Part shown: positions 19,549 to 26,992 of the stretch, one piece after another
Position numbering within the stretch: the stretch's first letter is position 1
Layout of the letters: every line of letters starts with the position of its first letter
Assembly: GCF_000175635.1 (NCBI RefSeq)
Contig: NZ_ACVP01000004.1
Location: 1-64,000 of the forward strand
DNA: 64,000 bases
DNA from: Corynebacterium tuberculostearicum SK141
GTDB taxonomy: Bacteria; Actinomycetota; Actinomycetes; Mycobacteriales; Mycobacteriaceae
Direction of reading: 5' to 3'
The notes under the pieces: generated by a model
Told to the model about the DNA's origin: nothing
Seen by the model: only the letters and a program-made list of their open reading frames with translations
Databases searched by the model: none
Made by a program: the position numbers and the translations under genes

Positions 19549-20730
19549 CTAGGACTGTTCGGCCTGGAGCAGCTCGGAGAACTTATAGGTGCCGGTTACG
19601 GCGGTGTCCTGCTCCATGAGGTACATGCGCTTTACGGCAATCACGATCGCCTCCGCAATGTCATCGCGGCGGGACGGGTTGGTGAGGATCTTTATGTCCT
19701 CTGGGTTGGTCAGGTAGCCCAGTACGATCTGGATGACCGGCATCTGGGTCAAGCGCAGCAGGTCCCAGGTGCGGCCGTGGTTGCCGCAGTCCAGCAGCTC
19801 AGTGCGCGCGACAATCTCGCGCTGGATGAAACCGGAAAGGGTCTCACCAATGAGTGAGGAGTTGCCGGATTCGGAACCGAAGTAGAAGGTGGCAACACCA
19901 TTGGCCTTCTCATTGGGGTAGGAATCGCAGGCTAGGGAAATGACCATGTCCGCATCGAAGGCGTTTGCCAGTTCGGCGCGGGACTTGACGTCCGCATCGG
20001 AGGTCCGAGGACGGGAGATGATGGTTTCCATGCCCGCGGCAATCATGCGCCCCTCGATGCGCTGGGTGAGGTCCCACAGGATTTCCTGCTCGGAAATATC
20101 ACCGAAGCGACCCTTGACCAGCTGGCCGGCTTCGCCGCCGCTCAAGGCGGGATCGATGACAACGCGCTTGCCCGCCAGCTTAGGGCCGGCATTGCGGACG
20201 CGCTCACGCTCTTGGATATTGTGCGCGGAACCACCGGTAATACGGCGGCCGAGCAGTCCAAGGGCGCGGATGGTGGCCGGGCCGCACACACCATCTTCTT
20301 GCAGGCCGCAGTTGTGCTGATATTCCTTCAGGGCCGCGTGGGTATTAGTACCGAAGTGGCCGTCCACGCGCTGCTGGTAGAAGCCGAGCTCCTGCAGTTG
20401 TTGCTGGAGCTGCGAGATATCGTCACCCACCAGCTCATTCGCAGGCTCGTAGCTAAGGACGCGGCTGCCGAGCGTGTATGAGGCTTGGCGCAGTTCGCGC
20501 AGGGTGAGATCGTCGATTTCGCCCGTGGGCACGATACCGCGGGATTGCTGGAAGGCCTTGAGGACCTCAGACAAATTGGCATCAAAGCTCTTGTCGCTCT
20601 CGGAGTACTTCTGCTTCTTCCACGCAGAAAGTTCCCCCTTGAAATCTGACAAGAGGCCGAGACGGGCCAAGGTAGCGCGAGCCTCAGCTACACGCACGCT
20701 TGTATCGCCGACTCGAAGAACGCGATTCAC
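19549..20730 (-). CDS. cwlM: CwlM-type peptidoglycan regulator (amidase-like, probably non-catalytic)
   Basis: A protein of 393 residues with two N-terminal peptidoglycan-binding-1 repeats (about residues 5-75 and 90-165) and a C-terminal amidase_3 fold (about 185-370). The first zinc ligand His of the amidase motif (IDPGHGG) is replaced: the sequence reads VIDPALSGG, so hydrolysis is unlikely. There is no signal peptide. In mycobacteria CwlM is a cytoplasmic, phosphorylated activator of MurA. The tail here, AVTGTYKFSELLQAEQS, keeps Thr residues that could be phosphorylated. The start is GTG 20730 after AAAGGGG. It is downstream of trxA. Confidence 0.85.
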   Translation of the reverse strand: MNRVLRVGDTSVRVAEARATLARLGLLSDFKGELSAWKKQKYSESDKSFDANLSEVLKAFQQSRGIVPTGEIDDLTLRELRQASYTLGSRVLSYEPANELVGDDISQLQQQLQELGFYQQRVDGHFGTNTHAALKEYQHNCGLQEDGVCGPATIRALGLLGRRITGGSAHNIQERERVRNAGPKLAGKRVVIDPALSGGEAGQLVKGRFGDISEQEILWDLTQRIEGRMIAAGMETIISRPRTSDADVKSRAELANAFDADMVISLACDSYPNEKANGVATFYFGSESGNSSLIGETLSGFIQREIVARTELLDCGNHGRTWDLLRLTQMPVIQIVLGYLTNPEDIKILTNPSRRDDIAEAIVIAVKRMYLMEQDTAVTGTYKFSELLQAEQS

Positions 20731-20790
20731 GCCTTATACCCCTTTCACAGCCCGCTTTAGTTAGGGCCGCATTCCAGAATTTCTACACGC

Positions 20791-20814
20791 TTAATCTAAT
20801 AGGAATTAGATTAA
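20791..20814. repeat. Perfect AT-rich hairpin between trxA and cwlM
   Basis: TTAATCTAAT (20791-20800) and ATTAGATTAA (20805-20814) pair over 10 bp with an AGGA/TCCT loop, 3 bases after the trxA stop. It is a weak terminator or an operator or processing site for the cwlM transcript. Confidence 0.45.
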
Positions 20815-20817
20815 CAG

Positions 20818-21141
20818 TTAAAGCTGCTTTTTCACTTGCGCCACGATGTCATCTTTAGAACGCAGACCCACAAATTCGTCCACTTTCTCGCCGTGGTTGA
20901 AAATCAGCACATTGGGGATGGACATGATCTGGAACATGGCGCCTAGGTTGCGCTCTTCATCGACGTTAACCTTGGCGACGGTGACTTGGCCGTCCAACTC
21001 CTCCGCTACCTCTTCCAGGATGGGGGAAAGCTTCTTGCACGGGCCACACCACTCGGCCCAGAAGTCGACGATGACGGGCTTATCGGACTCGATGACGTCC
21101 TTACGGAACGTATCGGTGGTTACTTTCTTGACGTTGCTCAT
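20818..21141 (-). CDS. trxA: Thioredoxin
   Basis: A protein of 107 residues with the redox motif WCGPC (about residues 32-36) and the cis-proline loop SIPNVLIF. It reduces protein disulfides and is recycled by the thioredoxin reductase encoded 6 bases upstream (trxB). In C. glutamicum the sigM-trxB-trxA cluster belongs to the SigM disulfide-stress regulon, and this gene order is conserved here. Confidence 0.96.
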   Translation of the reverse strand: MSNVKKVTTDTFRKDVIESDKPVIVDFWAEWCGPCKKLSPILEEVAEELDGQVTVAKVNVDEERNLGAMFQIMSIPNVLIFNHGEKVDEFVGLRSKDDIVAQVKKQL

Positions 21142-21147
21142 ACTGAA

Positions 21148-22074
21148 TTAACGGTTTTCTGCGAGGAAATGTTCCGCATCAATTGCCGCACGGCAACCGG
21201 AGCCGGCCGCGGTAATTGCCTGCTGGTAGTGGTCATCCACCAAGTCACCGCAGGCGAAAACGCCTGGCAGGGAGGTCTTGGTGGTGGGTTGTTCAACTAC
21301 AACATAGCCGTTGTCATTGAGCTTGACCTGATCATTGAGGAAGGAAGAGCGCGGATCATGGCCAATTGCTACGAACATGGCAGTGACGTCCAAAGTGGAA
21401 GTCTCGCCGTTGGTGACGTCCTTGAGTTTGAGTCCGCCGACCTTGCCATCGGCTTCAATAACTTCTTCGACGACCTTATTGGTCTCCCACTTGATCTTTT
21501 CGTTGGCCTGGGCGCGCTCCAGCATGATCTTGGAGGCGCGGAAGTTCTCGGAGCGGTTCACAATGGTGACAGAGTCCGCGAACTTGGTGAGGAAGGTAGC
21601 CTCCTCCATGGCAGAGTCGCCGCCGCCGATAACGGCAATATTGTGGCCCTTGAAGAAGAAGCCATCGCACGTAGCGCAGGTGGATACACCGCGGCCGGAG
21701 AGTTCTTCCTCACCGGGAACGCCGAGGTGGCGCGGGGCGGCACCGGTGGCGAGGATAACGGTGCGGGCCTCAAAGAGCTCGTCACCCACGTGCAGCTTTT
21801 TAATATCGCCTTCCAGCTCTACGGAGTCAACGACTTCCATGCGCAAATCCGCACCGAAGCGGATGGCCTGGGCGCGCATTTCTTCCATGAGCTCTGGGCC
21901 CATGATGCCCTTTTGGAAGCCGGGGTAGTTTTCTACCTCGGTGGTATTCATAAGCTCGCCGCCGTACTCGAAGCCCTCGAAGACAATCGGGTTGAGCTCG
22001 GCGCGTGCCGCGTACAGCGCGGCGGTGTAACCGGCAGGGCCGGAACCTACGATGGCAACATCGTGGACGGTCAT
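21148..22074 (-). CDS. trxB: Thioredoxin-disulfide reductase
   Basis: A flavoprotein of 308 residues that passes electrons from NADPH to thioredoxin. The FAD site is [16 protein letters not shown] at the N-terminus, the redox motif is CATCDG and the NADPH site is [12 protein letters not shown]. The C-terminal FAD motif is [15 protein letters not shown] 22074 is chosen because AAGGGAG lies 8 bases upstream and the family begins here; a longer frame to 22140 lacks support. It is downstream of sigM. Confidence 0.96.
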   Translation of the reverse strand: MTVHDVAIVGSGPAGYTAALYAARAELNPIVFEGFEYGGELMNTTEVENYPGFQKGIMGPELMEEMRAQAIRFGADLRMEVVDSVELEGDIKKLHVGDELFEARTVILATGAAPRHLGVPGEEELSGRGVSTCATCDGFFFKGHNIAVIGGGDSAMEEATFLTKFADSVTIVNRSENFRASKIMLERAQANEKIKWETNKVVEEVIEADGKVGGLKLKDVTNGETSTLDVTAMFVAIGHDPRSSFLNDQVKLNDNGYVVVEQPTTKTSLPGVFACGDLVDDHYQQAITAAGSGCRAAIDAEHFLAENR

Positions 22075-22158
22075 TGCTAACTCCCTTAAATCAGAGTGTG
22101 GTTTCGCGTAACGCCCTGAGTCTACCCGCCGCGCTGACAAACGTCGGTATTAGCAAAC

Positions 22159-22707
22159 TCACCCCATGGCGGCGCGTAGGACTTCCCTCGCTCGGGCGCG
22201 GCGGGATTTGATGGTGCCGGGCTTTACCCCTTGGGCGGTGGCAACTTCGCCGACGCGGAACCCGGCGACGTCGGTAAGCACCAGCGCCTCGCGCTGATCC
22301 TCCCGCAGCAACTGCATTGCCTCGCGCACCACCAGCTGCTCCGCTAGGTTTTCGGAAGGGTTATGCGCGAGCAGCGGGTTGCGATCGTCATCAAAGTCCT
22401 CCGCATCTAATGAAGCATTTTCCCTGTTAGAACGGTGGTTCAAGTAGTCATAGCCAGAGTTTTTCACCAGCCGGTGCAGCCAGGTCGATAGCGCAGACTC
22501 GCGGCGATAGGAGTGCAGGTTGCAGCTGGCGCGCAGGAAGGCTTCCTGGACCACATCTTGGGCATCGTGATCGTTTCTGGTGTAGCGCCGCGCTACCGTG
22601 GTCAGCCGCGTGCGGTGGCGTTCCACGATGGCGGAAAAGGCCTTATTGTCCCCCTCAATAAAAGCATCAACTAGTTCTTCGTCACTGCGGTCATGACTGA
22701 GCGTCAT
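22159..22707 (-). CDS. sigM: ECF sigma factor SigM
   Basis: A group-4 sigma factor, 182 residues. Region 2 shows RRYTRNDHDAQDVVQEAFLRA and YRRESALSTWLHRLVKNSGYD. Region 4 shows LREDQREALVLTDVAGFRVGEVAT and GVKPGTIKSRRARARE. The RBS is a strong GGGGGG 9 bases before the ATG. It sits directly upstream of trxB-trxA, as in C. glutamicum, where SigM answers disulfide stress. I see no anti-sigma gene next to it, unlike in M. tuberculosis, where one follows sigM. Confidence 0.92.
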   Translation of the reverse strand: MTLSHDRSDEELVDAFIEGDNKAFSAIVERHRTRLTTVARRYTRNDHDAQDVVQEAFLRASCNLHSYRRESALSTWLHRLVKNSGYDYLNHRSNRENASLDAEDFDDDRNPLLAHNPSENLAEQLVVREAMQLLREDQREALVLTDVAGFRVGEVATAQGVKPGTIKSRRARAREVLRAAMG

Positions 22708-22789
22708 ATGTAGATTCCCCCCGGATCAACAACTGTTATACACAGTGTGACCCGAGGGGAACTAGGGCGCGAGCGCTAGGCTGTACAGT

Positions 22790-25315
22790 TTATTGACCAG
22801 CCCGCACGCGGAGGGTGCGCCGCAGGTTATCGCGGCATTCCAGCAGGATACGGCGCAGCGCTCCTGGCAGCTTTCGGTGCAGCAGGCGCGTGGTGGCGGC
22901 ATCGGCCATCGGCAACTCCGGGTAGAAGCCGCGGATGAGGCGGTTAGCAATCTCAATCGGGTGCGCGGCCCAGATGTCTTCCACGCGGGAGAAGAACTCC
23001 TCCGCAAAGGCCTCCTGCAGGCTAGCTGAGCGCGGGGCATTGAAACCGGCGACCAGTGCGTCCACCTCGGCATTGGAATATGCGCCGGGCGTAAGTGCCT
23101 TATCGAACGCGGAGCGCTTGGTCTCCGGCGTGGGGAAGGCGTGGCTGGCGCCGAGGAATTCGGTAGCGCCGGTCAGCGTATTATCGCGCTGCTTTTCCTC
23201 TTCGAGCTCGGCCGGGGTTACGGCATTGCGGGCCGCGAGGGCGCGCAAGATCGACCAGCGGATTTCGGGGTCCACGCGAAGGCCGGCAATGCCACCGGAG
23301 AGCAGGGCCTTAAGGCGCGCGGTACCTGATTCCTCCGGCGTTGCGGCGAGTGCGCGGATGGCGGCGCGAGCGAGCACAAGCTGCGCGTCCGAGGCTGGTT
23401 CGGCCTCGTCCAGGTGGCCCCAGATCGCCTCGGCATAGTCGGTGCGGACCTGCTCGCGGTCGGCGTCTGCAACATAGTGGGCAATCGCAAAGTTGGCATT
23501 GGCGCAGGCAGCAGCCAGCAGCGTCGTGTTGGTCTCGTAGGCTTCGTGCTTGACGACGACCCCCACATAGTCAATCGCCGACATTTCCCCATCGCGGGTG
23601 AGGTTCCACAGGGCGGTCCAGATTACCGCGCGGGTCAATTCATCCTCGATGTCGGTCAGGCGCTCACTCGCTGTGTCTAGGGAGGCCTCGTCGAAGCGGA
23701 TCTTGGCGTAGGTATGGTCGGCGTCGTTAAGCAGCAGCAATGCCGGGGCCGGAAGACCGGCCGCTTCATCGATGATGGTGCGGGTGGTGCCATCGCCGGC
23801 GGGGAGATCGATGTCGATCTCGCGGTACTTGTGCAGGGATGCATCAAAGAGCGAAGCGGTCAGGCGGTGCGGTCGGGTGACGTCCTCGGCGTCTGCACTG
23901 ATTGCCAGCTCCGCAATTTTCTCGCCTTCGGTGTGCAACTCCGGGGTGAGGGTGTCCGGGCCCCAGGTGCGCAGCCAGGCCTGCGACCAGGCATCAAGAT
24001 CGCGGTCCGTGTGCTTCTTGAGCGCCTGCAGGAGGTCATCAAAGGTGGCGGCGGCAAAGGCGTGTTCCTGGAAGTAGTCGCGCGCACCGGCGTAGAAATT
24101 ATCGCGACCGACATAGTGCACCAGTTGCTTGAGCACCGCCGCGCCCTTGGCATAGGTGATGCCGTCGAAATTTTGGCGCGCGGCATCTACGTCCGGGATC
24201 TCCGCCTTAATTGGGTGCGTGGTGGGCAGCTGATCCTGCAGGTAGGCCCAGTTCTTGCGGGCGCCGGCAAAATTGGCCCAGGCCGCGGCGTAGTCGGTGC
24301 CGTGGACGGAAGAATCCGCGCCCATAAATTCCGCGAAGGACTCCTTGAGCCACAGGTCATCCCACCACTGCGGAGTGACCAGATCACCGAACCACATATG
24401 GGACATCTCGTGCAGGATGGTATTTGCACGGCCGGCATGCTGCGCGCGGGTAGCGCGGGAGCGGAAGATGTAGTTCTCCGTAAACGTCACCAGGCCGGGA
24501 TTTTCCATCGCGCCGAGGTTGTATTCGGGTACAAAGATGGAATCGTACTTGCCCCACGGATAGGGATAGCCAAAGTTCTGGTGGAAAAAGTCCATGCCTT
24601 GGGCGGTAAGTTCTAGGATTTCCTCGTCCAGGTGCTCAAACATGGACGCGCGCGCAAAGGCGCGCAGCTGTGCCGAGTGGCTGCCATCCGGGGAGGTCCA
24701 GGTGCGCTCTTGGTACTGGTAGGGGCCGGCGGCGAAAGAAGTCAGGTACGTCGACAGCGGCGGGGTCGGCGCAAAAGTAACGGTGGCGAGCTCCCCCTCC
24801 TCGTGGCGTTCGACTTCCGGTTGGTTGGAAAGGATCTGCCACTTTTTCGGTGCGGTCATGCGCACGTGGAAGACGGCCTTGAGATCCGGCTGCTCTAGGC
24901 AGGGGAAGATGCGGCGGGCATCGGAAGGCTCGAGGTGTGAATACAGGTAGGTCGCGTCATCGGCCTGATCGTGCATCCGATGCAGACCCTGGCCGGTGCG
25001 CGAATAGCGCGAGTGGCTGGTGACCTCGATAGCGAGCTCCTCCCCTACCGGCAGGCCGTGCAGCCGGATGATGCTGCCATCAAAATCCACCTCCTGCGGG
25101 GTGCCATTGACCTTGACCTCCGCGACGGATTCGCCCAGGTAATCAAGGAAAAGCTCGGGTTCGCTGCTGCTGAGCTCGAGGCGGGTAGTCACGCGGTAGG
25201 TGGGGCTATCGAGTACCTCCGAGAGATCGAGGTGGAGGTGATAGGCGCGCAGGTCCACTGCCGCTGCGCGTTCTTGGAGCAACTCGTGCTGCGTCTTATT
25301 TTGTGGTGCGGTCAT
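22790..25315 (-). CDS. pepN: Aminopeptidase N (M1 zinc metallopeptidase)
   Basis: An 841-residue M1 peptidase that removes N-terminal residues from peptides in the cytoplasm. The substrate motif GAMEN is near residue 275. The zinc site HEMSHMWFGDLVT follows, with the third ligand Glu in ESFAEF (about residues 312-340). The C-terminal ERAP1-like helical domain is complete. A TATAGT hexamer 8 bases before the ATG suggests a leaderless mRNA. It lies between sigM and the IS element. Mycobacterial pepN is located elsewhere, so its place here differs from the sigM-murJ order of M. tuberculosis. Confidence 0.95.
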   Translation of the reverse strand: MTAPQNKTQHELLQERAAAVDLRAYHLHLDLSEVLDSPTYRVTTRLELSSSEPELFLDYLGESVAEVKVNGTPQEVDFDGSIIRLHGLPVGEELAIEVTSHSRYSRTGQGLHRMHDQADDATYLYSHLEPSDARRIFPCLEQPDLKAVFHVRMTAPKKWQILSNQPEVERHEEGELATVTFAPTPPLSTYLTSFAAGPYQYQERTWTSPDGSHSAQLRAFARASMFEHLDEEILELTAQGMDFFHQNFGYPYPWGKYDSIFVPEYNLGAMENPGLVTFTENYIFRSRATRAQHAGRANTILHEMSHMWFGDLVTPQWWDDLWLKESFAEFMGADSSVHGTDYAAAWANFAGARKNWAYLQDQLPTTHPIKAEIPDVDAARQNFDGITYAKGAAVLKQLVHYVGRDNFYAGARDYFQEHAFAAATFDDLLQALKKHTDRDLDAWSQAWLRTWGPDTLTPELHTEGEKIAELAISADAEDVTRPHRLTASLFDASLHKYREIDIDLPAGDGTTRTIIDEAAGLPAPALLLLNDADHTYAKIRFDEASLDTASERLTDIEDELTRAVIWTALWNLTRDGEMSAIDYVGVVVKHEAYETNTTLLAAACANANFAIAHYVADADREQVRTDYAEAIWGHLDEAEPASDAQLVLARAAIRALAATPEESGTARLKALLSGGIAGLRVDPEIRWSILRALAARNAVTPAELEEEKQRDNTLTGATEFLGASHAFPTPETKRSAFDKALTPGAYSNAEVDALVAGFNAPRSASLQEAFAEEFFSRVEDIWAAHPIEIANRLIRGFYPELPMADAATTRLLHRKLPGALRRILLECRDNLRRTLRVRAGQ

Positions 25316-25323
25316 GTCTACGA

Positions 25324-25329
25324 ACTATA
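25324..25329 (-). promoter_or_regulatory. -10 hexamer TATAGT for pepN
   Basis: TATAGT stands 8 bases before the pepN ATG, with no Shine-Dalgarno sequence between them. It fits a leaderless start. Confidence 0.45.
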
Positions 25330-25570
25330 GTTACCGCCGTCACGTAGGGTGCGGGGTTGGGGTCTAAGTTCCGCTGCCTTTTAGAGGCAAACTACCCAGC
25401 GGGTATTGGGACCTCGCTGTGGACCAGTTGGATTAGTTTTTGCCGTCTCACACTCTTCAAGTGGCGCAAGATGTCAGTGACCATCAGCAAGCGTCACACC
25501 ACACTGAGGGATGCAACCTATGGAAACCGTCAGGCGATAACACCACACTCACCACTTTCTGTAAACATAA
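25330..25570. other. Non-coding stretch between pepN and the IS element
   Basis: About 240 bases without a credible gene. Open frames here are short, extend into the IS and resemble nothing I know. It ends at the left IS terminus. It may be the remains of what stood between yceI and pepN before the insertion, or of an earlier mobile element. Confidence 0.4.
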
Positions 25571-25590
25571 GGTGCTGTTGCAAAGTTGGG
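25571..25590 (+). repeat. IS left terminal inverted repeat
   Basis: GGTGCTGTTGCAAAGTTGGG, a perfect match to the complement of the right end. Confidence 0.93.
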
Positions 25591-25624
25591 GCAGTAGAAA
25601 GACCGGCGTGAAATAATCAGAGCC

Positions 25625-26335
25625 ATGGGCATCTTCTCCGGTCGCCATTTCCCCCGTGACATCATCCTGTGGGCAGTGCGGTGGTACTGCCGCTACGGCG
25701 TGAGCTACCGCGACCTCGAAGAAATGATGACCGAGCGGGGTGTGCCAGTCGATCACACCACGATCTACCGCTGGGTGCAGAAATACGCCCCTGAGCTGGA
25801 TAAGCACACTCGCTGGTACCGGCAGGTACCCGACTGGCAGGCCCGGTCCTGGCGGGTGGATGAGACCTATATCCGGGTCGGCGGCACGTGGTGCTATCTC
25901 TACCGGGCTATTACCGCCGGTGGGCAGACCTTAGACTTCTACCTCTCACCAAAACGGAATGTGGCTGCGGCCAAGCGTTTCCTGGCCAAGACGCTGCGAT
26001 CGAATACGACAGCCGGGTCCCCGCGGGTCATCAACACCGACAAGGCACCAGCTCTGGCCAAGGCAATATCCGAGCTGAAGGCGGAGGGAATCTGCCCTCA
26101 GACGGTGGAGCACCGGCAGGTGAAATACCTGAACAACGTTCTCGAGGGAGATCATGGCCGACTTAAAAGAATCCTGGGACCGAAGGGGGCGTTCAAAAAC
26201 CGAATTTCCGCCTACCGGACGTTGAAAGGGATGGAAGCGATGCATTCATTACGGAAAGGTCAGGGCACGATGTTTGCTTATGGGCACCCCAATCCGGACG
26301 CGGTGATCGTCAACCGGGTCTTCGAGACGGCCTGA
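25625..26335 (+). CDS. IS6-family transposase
   Basis: A DDE transposase of 236 residues, the usual IS6 length. An N-terminal helix-turn-helix region is followed by the catalytic residues in WRVDETYI (D), VINTDKAPA (D) and LEGDHGRLKR (E). It acts on the two 20-bp ends and forms cointegrates, often through a copy already present. The reading frame is intact, so the element is probably active or recently active. IS6 members of this size are common in clinical corynebacteria, often with resistance genes, but no resistance gene is seen here. Confidence 0.95.
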   Translation: MGIFSGRHFPRDIILWAVRWYCRYGVSYRDLEEMMTERGVPVDHTTIYRWVQKYAPELDKHTRWYRQVPDWQARSWRVDETYIRVGGTWCYLYRAITAGGQTLDFYLSPKRNVAAAKRFLAKTLRSNTTAGSPRVINTDKAPALAKAISELKAEGICPQTVEHRQVKYLNNVLEGDHGRLKRILGPKGAFKNRISAYRTLKGMEAMHSLRKGQGTMFAYGHPNPDAVIVNRVFETA

Positions 26336-26393
26336 GAACGCCGGCACGCAGCGGCCATCAGGAAATGAGAAACTGGGTCGTCTCGGCTCTCCG

Positions 26394-26413
26394 CCCAACT
26401 TTGCAACAGCACC
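26394..26413 (-). repeat. IS right terminal inverted repeat
   Basis: The reverse complement of the left end over 20 bp, directly followed by AAGAAAAA, the T-tract of the yceI terminator read on the plus strand. Confidence 0.93.
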
Positions 26414-26415
26414 AA

Positions 26416-26449
26416 GAAAAAGCCCACAGCCAAAGGTGGCTGCGGGCTT
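26416..26449 (-). terminator. Terminator behind yceI/murJ
   Basis: On the minus strand the stem AAGCCCGCAGCCA...TGGCTGTGGGCTT (one mismatch) is followed by TTTCTT. The IS inserted at its very end, 3 bases beyond. Confidence 0.85.
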
Positions 26450-26489
26450 GGGGAAGCTCAATGCTTCTAGTGTGTCTGGGGTTATGGGT

Positions 26490-26951
26490 CTACTGCTTGA
26501 TAGCGGAGACCTCGAGCTCAATCTTGATCTCCTCGGAGACCAGCACGCCGCCGGTCTTCAGCGGCGCGTTGAAGTCGATGCCGAAGTCCTTGCGGTTGAT
26601 CTTGGTGGTTGCCTCGAAGCCCAAGCGGGTATTGCCAAAGGGGTCCTCAGCGGTAGCAACGTCTTCAACGTCGAGGTCAACGGACTTGGTGGTGTCCTTA
26701 ATGGTGAGGTCACCGGTGACGGTGCCGTTGCCATTCTCATCAACGTTGAGGTTGGTGGCCTTGAAGGTGATTTCCGGGTACTGCTCTACTGCGAAGAAGT
26801 CCTCGTTCTTTACGTGTGCATCGCGGTCATCGTTGCCGGTGGTGATGGAAGCGGTGCGGATAGTGGCCTTAGCAGCGGACTCAGCGATGTTCTCGGCCAC
26901 GGTAATGGTGCCTTCGAAGTCTGCGAAGTTACCGCGAACCTTGGTGACCAT
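26490..26951 (-). CDS. YceI-family protein, N-terminally truncated
   Basis: A 153-residue lipocalin-like protein of the YceI family (isoprenoid-binding beta-barrel; the usual length is about 175-185). From ATG 26951 it reads MVTKVRGNFADFEG. Upstream in the same frame the family sequence THTAIGFVAKHA is still recognisable for 15-16 codons, but this runs into the end of murJ without any ATG, GTG or TTG, and a TAA closes the frame. The first strand and the natural start are therefore missing. No Shine-Dalgarno sequence precedes ATG 26951. It is probably a recent deletion product, possibly tied to the neighbouring IS; whether the protein folds is doubtful. Confidence 0.75.
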   Translation of the reverse strand: MVTKVRGNFADFEGTITVAENIAESAAKATIRTASITTGNDDRDAHVKNEDFFAVEQYPEITFKATNLNVDENGNGTVTGDLTIKDTTKSVDLDVEDVATAEDPFGNTRLGFEATTKINRKDFGIDFNAPLKTGGVLVSEEIKIELEVSAIKQ

Positions 26952-26992
26952 TGCATGCTTGGCGACGAATCCGATAGCGGTGTGGGTTGTGC

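Larger units (their letters stand above)
25571..26413 (+). mobile_element. IS6-family insertion sequence (IS26/IS1628-like), complete
   Basis: An 843-bp element with perfect 20-bp terminal inverted repeats: GGTGCTGTTGCAAAGTTGGG at 25571-25590 and its complement at 26394-26413. They match the IS6-type terminus G(G)..CTGTTGCAAA. It encodes one full-length DDE transposase. IS6 elements normally leave an 8-bp target duplication, but the flanks are AAACATAA on the left and AAGAAAAA on the right, so none is present. The right end abuts the yceI terminator. Confidence 0.93.

Noticed and set aside
19536-19556. GGCCTAG repeated near the parB/cwlM convergence as a terminator
   Set aside because: The copies are direct repeats and do not form a stem.
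20986-22080. A 364-codon plus-strand frame opposite trxA/trxB
   Set aside because: It lies wholly antisense to two clear genes with catalytic motifs and resembles nothing.
22700-22745. A SigM-type promoter (GGGAAT / CGTT) in front of sigM
   Set aside because: GGGGGGAAT lies only 9 bases before the ATG and serves as the RBS; no matching -10 follows it.
25484-25807. A minus-strand frame crossing the left end of the IS element
   Set aside because: It runs from the transposase antisense through the inverted repeat into the flank; no family is visible.
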